Below, piece after piece: positions 35,123 through 44,797 of a stretch of 64,000 nucleotides of DNA (position 1 is its first letter; the number at the start of each line of letters is the position of its first letter). This DNA comes from RGIG9115 sp045128915 (GTDB lineage Bacteria; Bacillota; Clostridia; UBA1381), in the NCBI GenBank assembly GCA_045128915.1, contig JBGVIT010000046.1:9034-73033 (forward strand), written 5' to 3'. The translations under genes and the position numbers were made by a program. A model generated the notes under the pieces. It saw nothing but the letters and a program-made list of their open reading frames with translations, had not been told where the DNA came from and searched no databases.

Positions 35123-36034
35123 TTATCCTTTTACTCCACCTATATTTACACCGCCAAGAATTTGTCTCTGGAAGAAAACAAATATTACAAACGGAGGTAA
35201 GCTGGCAAACACAAGCGCCATAAAAAATGTATTCATCTGAATACCTGTATCACCCTGCAGTCTGTAAATAGAAAGGGGCAAAACCACATTTTTATCAAGC
35301 ACCAAAAGTGGTGTGAAGAAATCTGACCACGATGCAGTCAAAATATTGATGGCTTCGTAAATAAGTACAGGCTTCGCCAGAGGCAACATGATTTTAAAGA
35401 ACACACCATAATCAGTACAACCATCCAGCTTTGCAGCCTCTACATAGGAATTTGAAAGTGCATCAAAAGCATTTTTAAACAATAGTACAGCGAATGTATC
35501 AGCTCCGGCACCTAACCACATAGGCCAATATGTATCAAGCAGGTTTACTCCTATTCCAACATCAAATGCAAACGGAAAATGAAGCCATGACATATAGTTC
35601 GGCACCATTCTTATCTGAGACGGCATCATCATTGTCCATACTACAAGTGCGAAAATAAGCTTTGTACCCTTGGGTTTCAGTTTAGACAAAACATATCCGC
35701 CAAAACCACATACTACTACCCTGAAAATCAGATTTCCAACAGATAATACAACGGTATTTATAAATGAATTACCTAATTGCAAATCAGCCCAGGACTCCGT
35801 TAATCTTGAAACAATCTTCCCCCATGACATATCCGCAGGGAAGAAACTAAAAGCTGCATATATTTCCTGTGTATCTTTAAACGCAGTAGATATAGTCCAG
35901 ATTGTCGGCAGAATTGATATAATTGAAGCCACCGCAAGAGCTGCAAAGAACACCCAATATAATACTTTTCCATAAGCTGACTTTAAATCGAAGAAACTAA
36001 GTATTCCGGTTTGTTTACTTGAAAATCTATTCAT
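35123..36034 (-). CDS. Carbohydrate ABC transporter permease (MalG/LacG type)
   Basis: A 303-residue membrane protein with six predicted helices, the first at about 27-48. The cytoplasmic EAA loop EAAKLDGCTDYGVFFKIMLP contacts the ATPase. QLGNSFINTVVLS and the C-terminal QRQILGGVNIGGVKG are typical of CUT1 MalG-like permeases. It is 15 nt behind the other permease and forms with it the membrane channel for the binding protein at 39.8-41.2 kb. No ATPase gene is in the window; a shared MsmX-like ATPase is likely. Confidence 0.93.
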   Translation of the reverse strand: MNRFSSKQTGILSFFDLKSAYGKVLYWVFFAALAVASIISILPTIWTISTAFKDTQEIYAAFSFFPADMSWGKIVSRLTESWADLQLGNSFINTVVLSVGNLIFRVVVCGFGGYVLSKLKPKGTKLIFALVVWTMMMPSQIRMVPNYMSWLHFPFAFDVGIGVNLLDTYWPMWLGAGADTFAVLLFKNAFDALSNSYVEAAKLDGCTDYGVFFKIMLPLAKPVLIYEAINILTASWSDFFTPLLVLDKNVVLPLSIYRLQGDTGIQMNTFFMALVFASLPPFVIFVFFQRQILGGVNIGGVKG

Positions 36035-36049
36035 TTTGCAACCCCCCTT

Positions 36050-36982
36050 TTAGTAACGGTCTTCTACTTTTCTATTTAACCAGAAATAGAAAATAGTAAA
36101 TACAATAAGTATCACAAATATAATAACTCCTAATGCCATAGCCTGACCGGTTCCTTTACCGCCGCTGTTAAATCCATACTGATACAACTGATAAGAAAGT
36201 GAGGTTGACGCTCCGTTAGGACCGCCTCCCGTCATTGCAAGCGGTTGTTCCATAATCTGAAATACATTGATAATCTGTCTTACAAACTGAAGCAGGATAA
36301 TACCTTCCATTGCAGGTCTTGTCACATGCCAAAGACGTCTTAACGGCCCTGCTCCGTCAATCATAGCTGCTTCATAAAGCTCCACAGAAACACCTTGTAC
36401 TGATGCATAGTATAAAAGCATTGCCGCCGGAAAACTTTTCCAAGTAGTATATATCATAATACCTATAATAGCAAAATCAGGATTATTTAACCATTGCTGA
36501 GGCTGTACGCCAAATTTGCCCAGCAGCATATTCAAAAGACCTGTCTGGTCGGGATAATACATATAATACCACATAAGCATTGCAGCAATTCCGGGAATAA
36601 GTGCCGGAAGGTAGATAAGGACTCTGAAACCACCTTTGAAATGAACCACTTCATTAATCATAATTGCAATAAATATAGGCGGCAAAAATCCGATTATCAG
36701 CGACCAGAATACATATTGCACCGTATTCCATAACGTAGGTAAAAACTGCGTATGTGTCAAAACTCTTCTATAATTATCAATTCCGCAAAAATCTGTAACT
36801 GTATAACCCCTCATGTTGAAAAATGACTGTACAGCACCTAACACAGTCGGACGCCATACAAACAAATATAGTATAATTACCATAGGCAGCATCAGTATCC
36901 ATGCGCTAACATTTTTTTGCAGTCCAAGATTTCGCTTATGTTTTCTTTGAGCTATTGTATTAATGGTTTTAATTTTTTTCAT
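36050..36982 (-). CDS. Carbohydrate ABC transporter permease (MalF/UgpA type)
   Basis: A 310-residue permease with a basic N-terminus, a first helix at about 30-50 (ILMLPMVIILYLFVW) and five more. The EAA loop is EAAMIDGAGPLRRLWHVTRP. GGGPNGASTSLSYQLYQYGF and the closing FYFWLNRKVEDRY are MalF-family features. It follows the GH106-like gene by 27 nt and precedes its partner permease; together they form the heteromeric channel. Confidence 0.93.
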   Translation of the reverse strand: MKKIKTINTIAQRKHKRNLGLQKNVSAWILMLPMVIILYLFVWRPTVLGAVQSFFNMRGYTVTDFCGIDNYRRVLTHTQFLPTLWNTVQYVFWSLIIGFLPPIFIAIMINEVVHFKGGFRVLIYLPALIPGIAAMLMWYYMYYPDQTGLLNMLLGKFGVQPQQWLNNPDFAIIGIMIYTTWKSFPAAMLLYYASVQGVSVELYEAAMIDGAGPLRRLWHVTRPAMEGIILLQFVRQIINVFQIMEQPLAMTGGGPNGASTSLSYQLYQYGFNSGGKGTGQAMALGVIIFVILIVFTIFYFWLNRKVEDRY

Positions 36983-37009
36983 AATCTCATTTTTACCTTT
37001 CTGTTAGCC

Positions 37010-39745
37010 TTAATTATTGTTTAACAATGATGTTTCAACAAAGCAATACCCATCATTCCATTGTTCTGCCGGGCTGTTGGCATCCCACAGCCAAATGCTC
37101 CTTCCTTTGAAGAATGAGGAAGGTCGAACCCTATAACTCTCTCCTTCTTCGAGATGATGCGGGCCAAGCAGATTTCTGAGATTGTTTACCAACGTAAGCT
37201 CTATGGTGTTTTTGCCACTATTAAGACAGTCGCTTAAATCAACCTCGCTGTTGTTCCATATCTCTGTGCTGACGGGTTTACCATTAACTGCAATAACAGC
37301 TCCGTTTAATCCCTTCATTTTAAGAACAATCTTCTTTCTTGTGTCGGATATATCAAATTCTTTTTTTACAGTTAATTTACCTGAGAAGAAGGGAAATCCC
37401 TGCTGTTCAATATTTTGAAGTGCAATTCTCTCCGCAGGCTTATCAACCACAAACCCTCCTGCATAACGAACTGCATCTTTATCAAGTTTTATGAATTCTC
37501 CGTCTGTCTTTATGGAAAAATTACCCACAAGATAAATGTTCTCTATCTCCATATCATAAGTCAGCTTATTTCTGATAACTTCAAAGCCAACTGCTTTTCT
37601 TACATTATCGTAGGTTTCAGGAGTCTGCTTGAAGTTACAGTAAAGCTCTATTTCATTTGTGCCGATTTTAAGATACCTTGCAATATTTGATTTTCTGAAT
37701 GATTTATCTCTGAAATATCCGATATCATTAAATTCAGCAGTTTCACCGTTAATTGTGTATGTAAAGACTTCAGGAGTTTCACATACAAGACAGATGTTAT
37801 CAGGCACAAAGGAAACATCAACACGAAATACACACTTAATATCTACTGCTCTTTCAAGCTGGCAGGCTTTGCCCTGAATTTCACTTACTGATAAGTCCTT
37901 GCCAACAAGTTTTCCGTCGAAGTAACAATCACATACATCAAGAGTTATTGCATTATCGCTGAATTCGCTAAGCTCCCATTCTCCGCCTATATTTAATTGT
38001 TCAAGTTCTTTGTTGTTACAACAATCATACTTTCCATTTCTGTAATCAAGCACCACAAGACTGTCATATGGCTTAAAATTATAGCTTCTGTTAAAGTTTT
38101 CTTCTTCACCTGTCATAATATCAAGCTTAACTCCGGCTACGTCAATATATGATTTTTGAAATTCATCTGTACTATTGACAAAGTAGTGCATATCAAAATT
38201 GTCAAGCTTTCGTTTAAGGTATGTAATATGGGGGTTATCTATTACCGGATTATCTTCTGCTTCCTCAGGAGTTATGATTATACCGCCGTTATTTTTGAAT
38301 TCTTCAAGTAATTTTTTAGTGTTGTCCAGAAAATCAATATGGGGCGGCAAGACAACTTTGGTATATTCCATTTCTCCAACAATGAGCTTATTTCCCACTA
38401 CTTTGCCATGACGTTCCATAATTGTTTCATCGCCCAAGTGGAACTGAATATGTTTTTCTTCCAGAATCCTGATTGATTCTTTGAATTTATTTTCATATTC
38501 GCTAAGCCCCGCATTCTTATCTGCATCAAAACAAATCCACACTGTTGTTTGTGGGTGGATAAGCAGAGTGTTACAGTCAGGCGCTCCCTCTGTAATTAAC
38601 ATTCCGACTCTGGTCATGGCGTCTATGAACATTTTATATTCATCCCACCAAGGTTGCTGATAATACACAGTCGGTGGATAGTCCCTTTTTCTTATTCCTC
38701 TTAATGAATATGCTTCAAGGTGTGGGCATAAAAGATTAATTCCTCTCGCCATCTGCCATTCGTATATTCTTCTAAGTTCGCTAAAGCTTACATTATGGCC
38801 GCAAAGGGCAAAGGTTTCACTTATTATCTGTTTTTTTCCTGCCTGCATTGCTGCAGATACCACCTGCAGCTGCGCGAGGGGTTCTGCGATATCTCTGCCA
38901 AGCCAATCCATACCGGGAATGTCAAAATATTCATAGTTAGGCATTACGCTACCGCTTGACATAGCTTGACTACGCAAACATTCCTCACACAGCATATGTC
39001 CCGTAAACTTCAAATTACGCTCATTACACCACTCATATACCTGCTTGACAAAGCTCTCAGAGAACAATTTTGTTATGAGTCTGTAAAATCTTTTTCTGGT
39101 TTCTTCATATTCACCTATTGGTTTAAATAATTGTATTAAATCAGGAAGCAACTCCCTGTTATATTCTTTTTCATATTCTTCGGGCAAAATCAAACTCCAG
39201 GGTATGCCCATTCTGGTAAGCTGAGGTTCGTCTGTGAAAAAGCCCTCTAAGCTGTTACCAAATTTTTTATAATAAGCAGCATAGATTTCATCTATAAATC
39301 TTTTAACTACTTTTTTATCTAAGTTATCCACATAGAACGGGTTTACATCATAATAAAAGTGTATTCCGTCTATATTACAAATTGTTGTGGGAGTTTGTTT
39401 TTCTCCCTCTTCCATGCGCAGAATCTTCTGCTGATATTCTTCACCCAAACCACTTATTTTGGAATTACCAAAACCGCTTGGCCAGCCGTTTTCATCATAT
39501 GCCCATGGGCGCATATTCCTTTTCTTTGCTTCTTCTGTTCCGACAGTAATATTATCGAACCATTCCTTGCACATATATTCAGTCTGAAGTCCGCCACGGG
39601 CATGCATAAAATATCCGCCAATACCTGATTCATCCATCATTTCAATCTGACGTCTTGTTTCCTCAGTATCAAGCTTTTCGTTCCAACTCCAAAATGGAAT
39701 CGGTCTGTATTTTTTTGGAGGATTTTTGATATATTCTTTGTTCAT
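37010..39745 (-). CDS. GH106-like glycoside hydrolase (alpha-L-rhamnosidase type)
   Basis: A 911-residue cytoplasmic enzyme. PFWSWNEKLDTEETRRQIEM and GIGGYFMHARGGLQTEYM followed by YDENGWPSGFG near the N-terminus are typical of the GH106-like TIM-barrel proteins, most of which are alpha-L-rhamnosidases. The C-terminal third is beta-rich with a sugar-binding-like domain (FFSGKLTVKKEFDISDT, then GLNGAVIAVNGKPV). ATG 39745 is chosen because GGGAG is 6-7 nt upstream; an extension to 39802 is rejected. It sits between the binding protein and the permeases, so it probably cleaves imported oligosaccharides. Rhamnose specificity is family-based inference. Confidence 0.75.
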   Translation of the reverse strand: MNKEYIKNPPKKYRPIPFWSWNEKLDTEETRRQIEMMDESGIGGYFMHARGGLQTEYMCKEWFDNITVGTEEAKKRNMRPWAYDENGWPSGFGNSKISGLGEEYQQKILRMEEGEKQTPTTICNIDGIHFYYDVNPFYVDNLDKKVVKRFIDEIYAAYYKKFGNSLEGFFTDEPQLTRMGIPWSLILPEEYEKEYNRELLPDLIQLFKPIGEYEETRKRFYRLITKLFSESFVKQVYEWCNERNLKFTGHMLCEECLRSQAMSSGSVMPNYEYFDIPGMDWLGRDIAEPLAQLQVVSAAMQAGKKQIISETFALCGHNVSFSELRRIYEWQMARGINLLCPHLEAYSLRGIRKRDYPPTVYYQQPWWDEYKMFIDAMTRVGMLITEGAPDCNTLLIHPQTTVWICFDADKNAGLSEYENKFKESIRILEEKHIQFHLGDETIMERHGKVVGNKLIVGEMEYTKVVLPPHIDFLDNTKKLLEEFKNNGGIIITPEEAEDNPVIDNPHITYLKRKLDNFDMHYFVNSTDEFQKSYIDVAGVKLDIMTGEEENFNRSYNFKPYDSLVVLDYRNGKYDCCNNKELEQLNIGGEWELSEFSDNAITLDVCDCYFDGKLVGKDLSVSEIQGKACQLERAVDIKCVFRVDVSFVPDNICLVCETPEVFTYTINGETAEFNDIGYFRDKSFRKSNIARYLKIGTNEIELYCNFKQTPETYDNVRKAVGFEVIRNKLTYDMEIENIYLVGNFSIKTDGEFIKLDKDAVRYAGGFVVDKPAERIALQNIEQQGFPFFSGKLTVKKEFDISDTRKKIVLKMKGLNGAVIAVNGKPVSTEIWNNSEVDLSDCLNSGKNTIELTLVNNLRNLLGPHHLEEGESYRVRPSSFFKGRSIWLWDANSPAEQWNDGYCFVETSLLNNN

Positions 39746-39781
39746 ATTCTTCTCCCATCGTTTTGCCATTGCTATAAAGCC

Positions 39782-39827
39782 GGCGGTCATTACCCACTGC
39801 ATTCCTTTGCTGTAGGGAATGACCGCC
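39782..39827. promoter_or_regulatory. Large intercistronic stem-loop between the binding-protein gene and the GH106-like gene
   Basis: The arms 39782-39797 (GGCGGTCATTACCCAC) and 39812-39827 (GTAGGGAATGACCGCC) pair over 16 positions with one mismatch and one wobble around a 14-nt loop. There is no U-run, so it is not a terminator. In malE-type operons such structures protect the upstream binding-protein mRNA and let it accumulate more than the permease part; the same is inferred here. Confidence 0.7.
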
Positions 39828-39842
39828 TGATGTTTTATAATA

Positions 39843-41246
39843 TTAATATGTTAAATTATCAAGGTAGTTTGTCTGGAAATCTGCATTTGCTTTCTTAAGA
39901 AGCTGTGCACAATCTGCATCTTTATTAGAGAGAACTTCCTGAATACAATCGTCAAGTATTCCATAAAGTTCCTGACAGCAAACCGGTTCTTCTGCCTGAA
40001 TTTCAGCAGGACAGTTTGCACAGAATTCGTTGTAAAGCTTTACATGATTTGTATTAGCATTTGCATGCTCGTCAATGTATTTATGCTCCCATGCAAGTGC
40101 CTCAGAATCGCCTGACCATATACTCATACCTTTGATACCTACAAGAGCATTTGCATCAAGTGCAATTTGGGTTCGTTTTTCTATTGATGTTTTAAGTTCC
40201 TCTGTAAGATTAAAGTTATGTTCTACTTCATACCAACGAACAGCTGCATCAATCTGGTCTTTTGTTGCGTTATCTTCCACAAACCAAGCACCGCCACCTA
40301 AAAGTGTTACATTACGCTTAGGTCCTGCCGGCATAGCCATCATACCCACATGCTCCGGATTCATATTATAGCGTGAAACCTGCGCAGGCAAGTCGCCATG
40401 GAATACGAGCATTCCTGCATTACCCGTTGCATAGGTTTTGAAATACTCTGTTGCATCAATTAATGTGTTGTTTGGTAATACATCGTACTTCCACTTCAAA
40501 TCCTTGATATACTGAAGAGCTTCTGCGGCTTCAGCTGTATCAAAGGTTGCATGCCATTTGCCATCCTTATCCTGCTCCATAAAGTCAACACCAAATGACC
40601 ATGCAAGTGATGAGAAAATCCAACCTCCCACATGATTTGCTGTGGGGAATATAAAGCCGGCTTTGCCTGTTGCTTCCTTAATCTTTACTGCAAACTCTGC
40701 TACTTCATACCAATCCTTAGGCTGTTTTGGTGTACCGTCTGCTTCCATCAGTCCTGCAGCTTCCATAAGCTCTGTATGAAAACCAAGACCTAAAACAAAT
40801 GCAGTATGAGGAACTGCTTTTATATTGCCTTTATCATCGCTGATGATTTCGAGAACATCGCTGTTGAATTTTTCGTCAAATCCGCGCTTTTTCAATGCGT
40901 CTGTTAAATCAGCTGAATATTCTGATGCAAAAATTTCGGGGATTTCAGTATAACCTGCATGATAGAATGTAGGAAGCTGACCTCCTGCTGCCTTTGCATA
41001 GAATGTCTTACGTTCAAAAGTCCATGCATCAGGTTCAATTACAACATCAGTATTCACTGCTTCAAATTTGGCTTTTCTTTCGGTAGCAGCATCAAGAGAT
41101 GCGCCTTCTTTGCTGGGCCAATTACCTACTGAAACAATGGTTCTTCCCTGCTCATCCTTGTCTGTCGCCTTACCACAGCTTGCAAGCATGCCGCAAGACA
41201 ACGCCAGCGCTGTTACAACAGAGACAATTTTAATAAACTTTTTCAT
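39843..41246 (-). CDS. Sugar ABC transporter substrate-binding lipoprotein
   Basis: A 467-residue family 1 extracellular solute-binding protein. The signal peptide ends in the lipobox LASC with C24 as lipidated cysteine; the mature part has WPSKEGASLDAATERKAKFE and later LLGGGAWFVEDNATKDQID typical of CUT1 binding proteins. It is the first gene of the transporter set (AAAGGAG upstream), 52 nt after the secreted glycosidase. It delivers oligosaccharides to the two permeases. Ligand cannot be deduced from sequence. Confidence 0.92.
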   Translation of the reverse strand: MKKFIKIVSVVTALALSCGMLASCGKATDKDEQGRTIVSVGNWPSKEGASLDAATERKAKFEAVNTDVVIEPDAWTFERKTFYAKAAGGQLPTFYHAGYTEIPEIFASEYSADLTDALKKRGFDEKFNSDVLEIISDDKGNIKAVPHTAFVLGLGFHTELMEAAGLMEADGTPKQPKDWYEVAEFAVKIKEATGKAGFIFPTANHVGGWIFSSLAWSFGVDFMEQDKDGKWHATFDTAEAAEALQYIKDLKWKYDVLPNNTLIDATEYFKTYATGNAGMLVFHGDLPAQVSRYNMNPEHVGMMAMPAGPKRNVTLLGGGAWFVEDNATKDQIDAAVRWYEVEHNFNLTEELKTSIEKRTQIALDANALVGIKGMSIWSGDSEALAWEHKYIDEHANANTNHVKLYNEFCANCPAEIQAEEPVCCQELYGILDDCIQEVLSNKDADCAQLLKKANADFQTNYLDNLTY

Positions 41247-41298
41247 CTTTCTTCGCTCCTTTTATTATAACTTTTAATTTACGGTAAATAGTATAAAA

Positions 41299-44200
41299 CT
41301 ATTCAACACACAGATAATCCTTAAACAGCGTACTGTCTTTATTAAATCCTATTCCGGCAGCATGCTCAATCCAGCCCTTTCTGCCGTCGCCATCATTATC
41401 GTTCCATATCATACCAAACCTTAAAGTTGCACCGGGAGCCGGATGCCAGCCTTCAATACCAACCATCTGTTCCCACGGAATTGCTACTTCATAGGTTGTA
41501 ATATTTCCTTTACGTATAGCCTTTGCAGGAACCTTTACGGGACCTACTGCTGTTCTGTCATCCTGAACTCTTGACTTATAAAGCTCAGCTTCATTGGTAT
41601 CCTTGTTAATGGCTATTGCATATTCGTGGTAAGTAGTATTTCTGACACCTATTGCTACGAAATCCTCTTCCCCAAGGTCAGCATATATACCCATTTGCAT
41701 ACCATCACAATTCCATGAATTCGCCATAGTTTCATTCTGGAAATAAACATCGTCCGTAACTTCTGTGTACATATAGAAGTTTTCTTCATCCCACATTACT
41801 CCGAATTTTGCGGACTTGTCTTCCGGTGATACAATCCTCATAGAGTTGTTGGTAACAAAATTCTGCGGAGCTGATACTGTCTGCCAGATACCCTCTGCCC
41901 ATTCTCCTTCAGAAGCTATACCATCAACAACAACCTTATCCTTCGGCTTTACTATAACGCCGCTGAAGTCATATTCCTTTTTATATTCAACCGGTTTAAT
42001 AGAGCCTTGTCTATCTGTAATTGTATATACAATCTCTGTTTTCTCTCTTTCAGAGATGTTGGGAATATTAAAGGTTATTTCTTTACTTTCTTCTGCTCTG
42101 ACATTACCTATGTCAATTTTGCCAAGTTCCTTGAACACAGCGGGCTTTGAAAATTCTACATATCCGTCAAGCGCCTTATTGACACTATTATTTTTAATGT
42201 TCAGCTTTGCATCCCAATTTCCAAGATTGTTGCTGTCAACAAGGTTAAATGAAAGTTCAGCATCTATAGCATTTTCCATGGTCAGCTTTATCTGATTAAA
42301 GGATATAAGACGTCCGTCTTCAAAAACCTTTACATCAACATATGATTTATCTCCGATAGAGCCATTTCCGGGCACGCTGAAGCTTGCTTTTCCGTTTTCA
42401 AATTTTACGGTAGTGCTTTGTGCTGCTTCCCCATGTGTTGTAAAGATTGCCTCGCAGTTTCTGCCGGCATCAGTTTCAACAGTAAGTACTTTTTCATCGT
42501 TGACCGGCACAACCATTTCCAGATTGTTATACTCCACAACCGGTGCATAATTTACAACTCTGTTCTTTTTAAAATCGCCTACAATATAGGACGGCCTTCC
42601 GTCTAAAACAAATGTAAATATGCCGTCTCTTCCATATATCGTCGTCTGATTTCCGTATCTGTCATAATAGTCAACCTTGTCAACTCCCAAATCAAGAGTT
42701 ATGGTCTCAGTTTTATCTTCACACCACATAGCGAGGATATTTTTATTGAATTTGTCGCTCTTGAATCTGTTTAAATAAACATCATTGTCAAGTACCCATT
42801 TTCCGTCCGCTTCAACGGTTCCGCCAAGCACGTAATTCATAGCGGTAAATGCAACATATCTGGGCAATACTACTCCAAGCTTTCCTTCTATATTGTGATG
42901 TGCTGCATTTGTACTTGTTACTATACCGTAGGTGTCCTCACCGTCAATACCAACTATACCTCTTCTCTCAAGATTGAAATAAAACAATCTGTCTCCGACA
43001 CCGTGGGCTTTATAAAGAATTGACGCTCTTACGCCCCAATTAACATCAGCACCATCCACCGCTGCAACGTGCGCAAGGGATGCAGGAAAACCATATTCGG
43101 TTATATTAACAGGTATTTCACCGGCACCGGTTTTGGCAGCATACTCGTTAGCGATTGTTTGCCACTCCTGAACCCATTCATAAATGCTCTTGCCGGTGTC
43201 TCTGAAAGCTTCGGGAGATTCGGTAAAATGATATGTATGCAATGACATCTCATTCATACCGTTATCGCCGTCAATTATTCCTCCTTCAAGGAGTTTATCT
43301 CTCCATTCAAGTCCCGTACCGTAAATGTAAACAAGACACATTCCTGAAACAGAAGCAGTCGGATCGTATTTATCTACGACTTTTCTTACACGCTTTGTAA
43401 GCTCTACCAAATCCTCAGGCTCACCACCGTTTTTGTTGAAGGTTGTAACATTTGGTTCGTTCCAGACTTCCCAAACATCTACATACGGTGCATAGGTTTT
43501 AACCATAAGCTCTGCCCAGCGTCCAAAGCCGTCATACGCCTCTTCATTTGAAGGCATAAAGTCGCCTGCACTTGATGTAATGCCTTCATAAAACTTGTTA
43601 TCCGACTTCAGAAAAGCAAGGACATTAAGACCACATTCCTTGGCATATTTAGCTGCTCTGATATTTCTTTGACTTCCGTGAAAATATAAATCTCCCTTAA
43701 TTCTTTCATGGTCTTCCCATGCCACATAATCCTTTTCATGTCTGTACCAACCGCAGTTAGAGGCAACGATAAGGTCAATAAGGTCTTTGCTGACATCATT
43801 GAGATGTCTTGCAGCCTGAGAGTGAATGCCTTGTGTTTCACTCTTGATTCCGTTAGGATCAGTTTTGATAATTGAAATACTGTCTTCCTTGAAAACAGAG
43901 TTTATAGTTCCGTCAGCATTTGTAATATTTACATACCATCTGTATGTTCCGCATCTTTCAGATTCAATATTCACATCGGTTGTGACCGTTGATTTTGCCG
44001 GAATTTCTATCTCTTGTGTTTTTGAAAATACCTTATCTTTGACCTCTTCATCTATAAGACAATATTCAACATTTACCTTTTGCTTTTTATTGGTGGTATT
44101 TCTCAGCTCGTTATGTACAATCTTTTCCTTGCTGTAATATCCAAAAGCATTTCCCACAACGTCAACAAAGCTTTCAGCTAAAATCGGGTTAGCCTTTGGT

Positions 44201-44793
44201 ATTCTGGTAATTTTTATTGACCTTATATCAATAGGCTGAGGCGATGTAGGAAGCGAGCCGCCGATTTCCTTAAACGACAGCATTATGTCGCCTTTTTTAT
44301 CTACCCCGCCTTTAAATGCGGCGTTATCAACAGTAAATTTTACCGTTTTCCACATTTTTGTTTTTCCCGGATAAAGCTCATAAGCACGCTGCTTCCCCCA
44401 TTTAATAGCATCATACCAAACAAACATATATCCGCCGTTATTATCGAAATAATTGATTTCAAACTCATAAACAGAGCCATCATCATATGAATTGCCAAAA
44501 GCAGATGGTAAATCAATATAGAAATACGGATAGTTTCCTTTTGCAGTAAATCTTCCAGCTTCAATTCCACCTGATAAAACCGTTGATGTAAGCATTGTTG
44601 AACTTGCCGCATTATAGCTTTCGATATTAATAGTCTGTATATCTTCTCCAAAAACGATTAAAGCTTCGTTGGGGTTTTGGGATATATCATCGGTATCTGC
44701 TGCCCATACGGGAGTAATGCTTGTAAACAGCATAGCAAATGCAAACACACATGAAAGTATTCGCTTTGCATTATTTATGTATGTTGACATCAT
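41299..44793 (-). CDS. Secreted clan-A glycoside hydrolase (GH39/GH5-like) with a CBM9-like C-terminal domain
   Basis: A 1,164-residue exoenzyme with a signal peptide (cleavage likely after VWA, about residue 31). After a beta-sandwich N-domain (about 35-200), the TIM barrel carries WNEPN (444-448; Glu as acid/base) and VNITEYGF (Glu 566 as nucleophile), the strand-4 and strand-7 glutamates of clan GH-A. The C-terminal 190 residues, starting VDGIASEGEWAEG and including KFGVMWDEENFYMYTEVTD, match CBM9-like domains. ATG 44793 follows GGAGG by 11 nt; an ATG at 44820 lies inside the preceding gene. GH39 is my best guess, but GH79 or an unclassified family is possible. Placed 4 nt after the SLH gene. 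Confidence 0.78.
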   Translation of the reverse strand: MMSTYINNAKRILSCVFAFAMLFTSITPVWAADTDDISQNPNEALIVFGEDIQTINIESYNAASSTMLTSTVLSGGIEAGRFTAKGNYPYFYIDLPSAFGNSYDDGSVYEFEINYFDNNGGYMFVWYDAIKWGKQRAYELYPGKTKMWKTVKFTVDNAAFKGGVDKKGDIMLSFKEIGGSLPTSPQPIDIRSIKITRIPKANPILAESFVDVVGNAFGYYSKEKIVHNELRNTTNKKQKVNVEYCLIDEEVKDKVFSKTQEIEIPAKSTVTTDVNIESERCGTYRWYVNITNADGTINSVFKEDSISIIKTDPNGIKSETQGIHSQAARHLNDVSKDLIDLIVASNCGWYRHEKDYVAWEDHERIKGDLYFHGSQRNIRAAKYAKECGLNVLAFLKSDNKFYEGITSSAGDFMPSNEEAYDGFGRWAELMVKTYAPYVDVWEVWNEPNVTTFNKNGGEPEDLVELTKRVRKVVDKYDPTASVSGMCLVYIYGTGLEWRDKLLEGGIIDGDNGMNEMSLHTYHFTESPEAFRDTGKSIYEWVQEWQTIANEYAAKTGAGEIPVNITEYGFPASLAHVAAVDGADVNWGVRASILYKAHGVGDRLFYFNLERRGIVGIDGEDTYGIVTSTNAAHHNIEGKLGVVLPRYVAFTAMNYVLGGTVEADGKWVLDNDVYLNRFKSDKFNKNILAMWCEDKTETITLDLGVDKVDYYDRYGNQTTIYGRDGIFTFVLDGRPSYIVGDFKKNRVVNYAPVVEYNNLEMVVPVNDEKVLTVETDAGRNCEAIFTTHGEAAQSTTVKFENGKASFSVPGNGSIGDKSYVDVKVFEDGRLISFNQIKLTMENAIDAELSFNLVDSNNLGNWDAKLNIKNNSVNKALDGYVEFSKPAVFKELGKIDIGNVRAEESKEITFNIPNISEREKTEIVYTITDRQGSIKPVEYKKEYDFSGVIVKPKDKVVVDGIASEGEWAEGIWQTVSAPQNFVTNNSMRIVSPEDKSAKFGVMWDEENFYMYTEVTDDVYFQNETMANSWNCDGMQMGIYADLGEEDFVAIGVRNTTYHEYAIAINKDTNEAELYKSRVQDDRTAVGPVKVPAKAIRKGNITTYEVAIPWEQMVGIEGWHPAPGATLRFGMIWNDNDGDGRKGWIEHAAGIGFNKDSTLFKDYLCVE

Positions 44794-44797
44794 ACAC

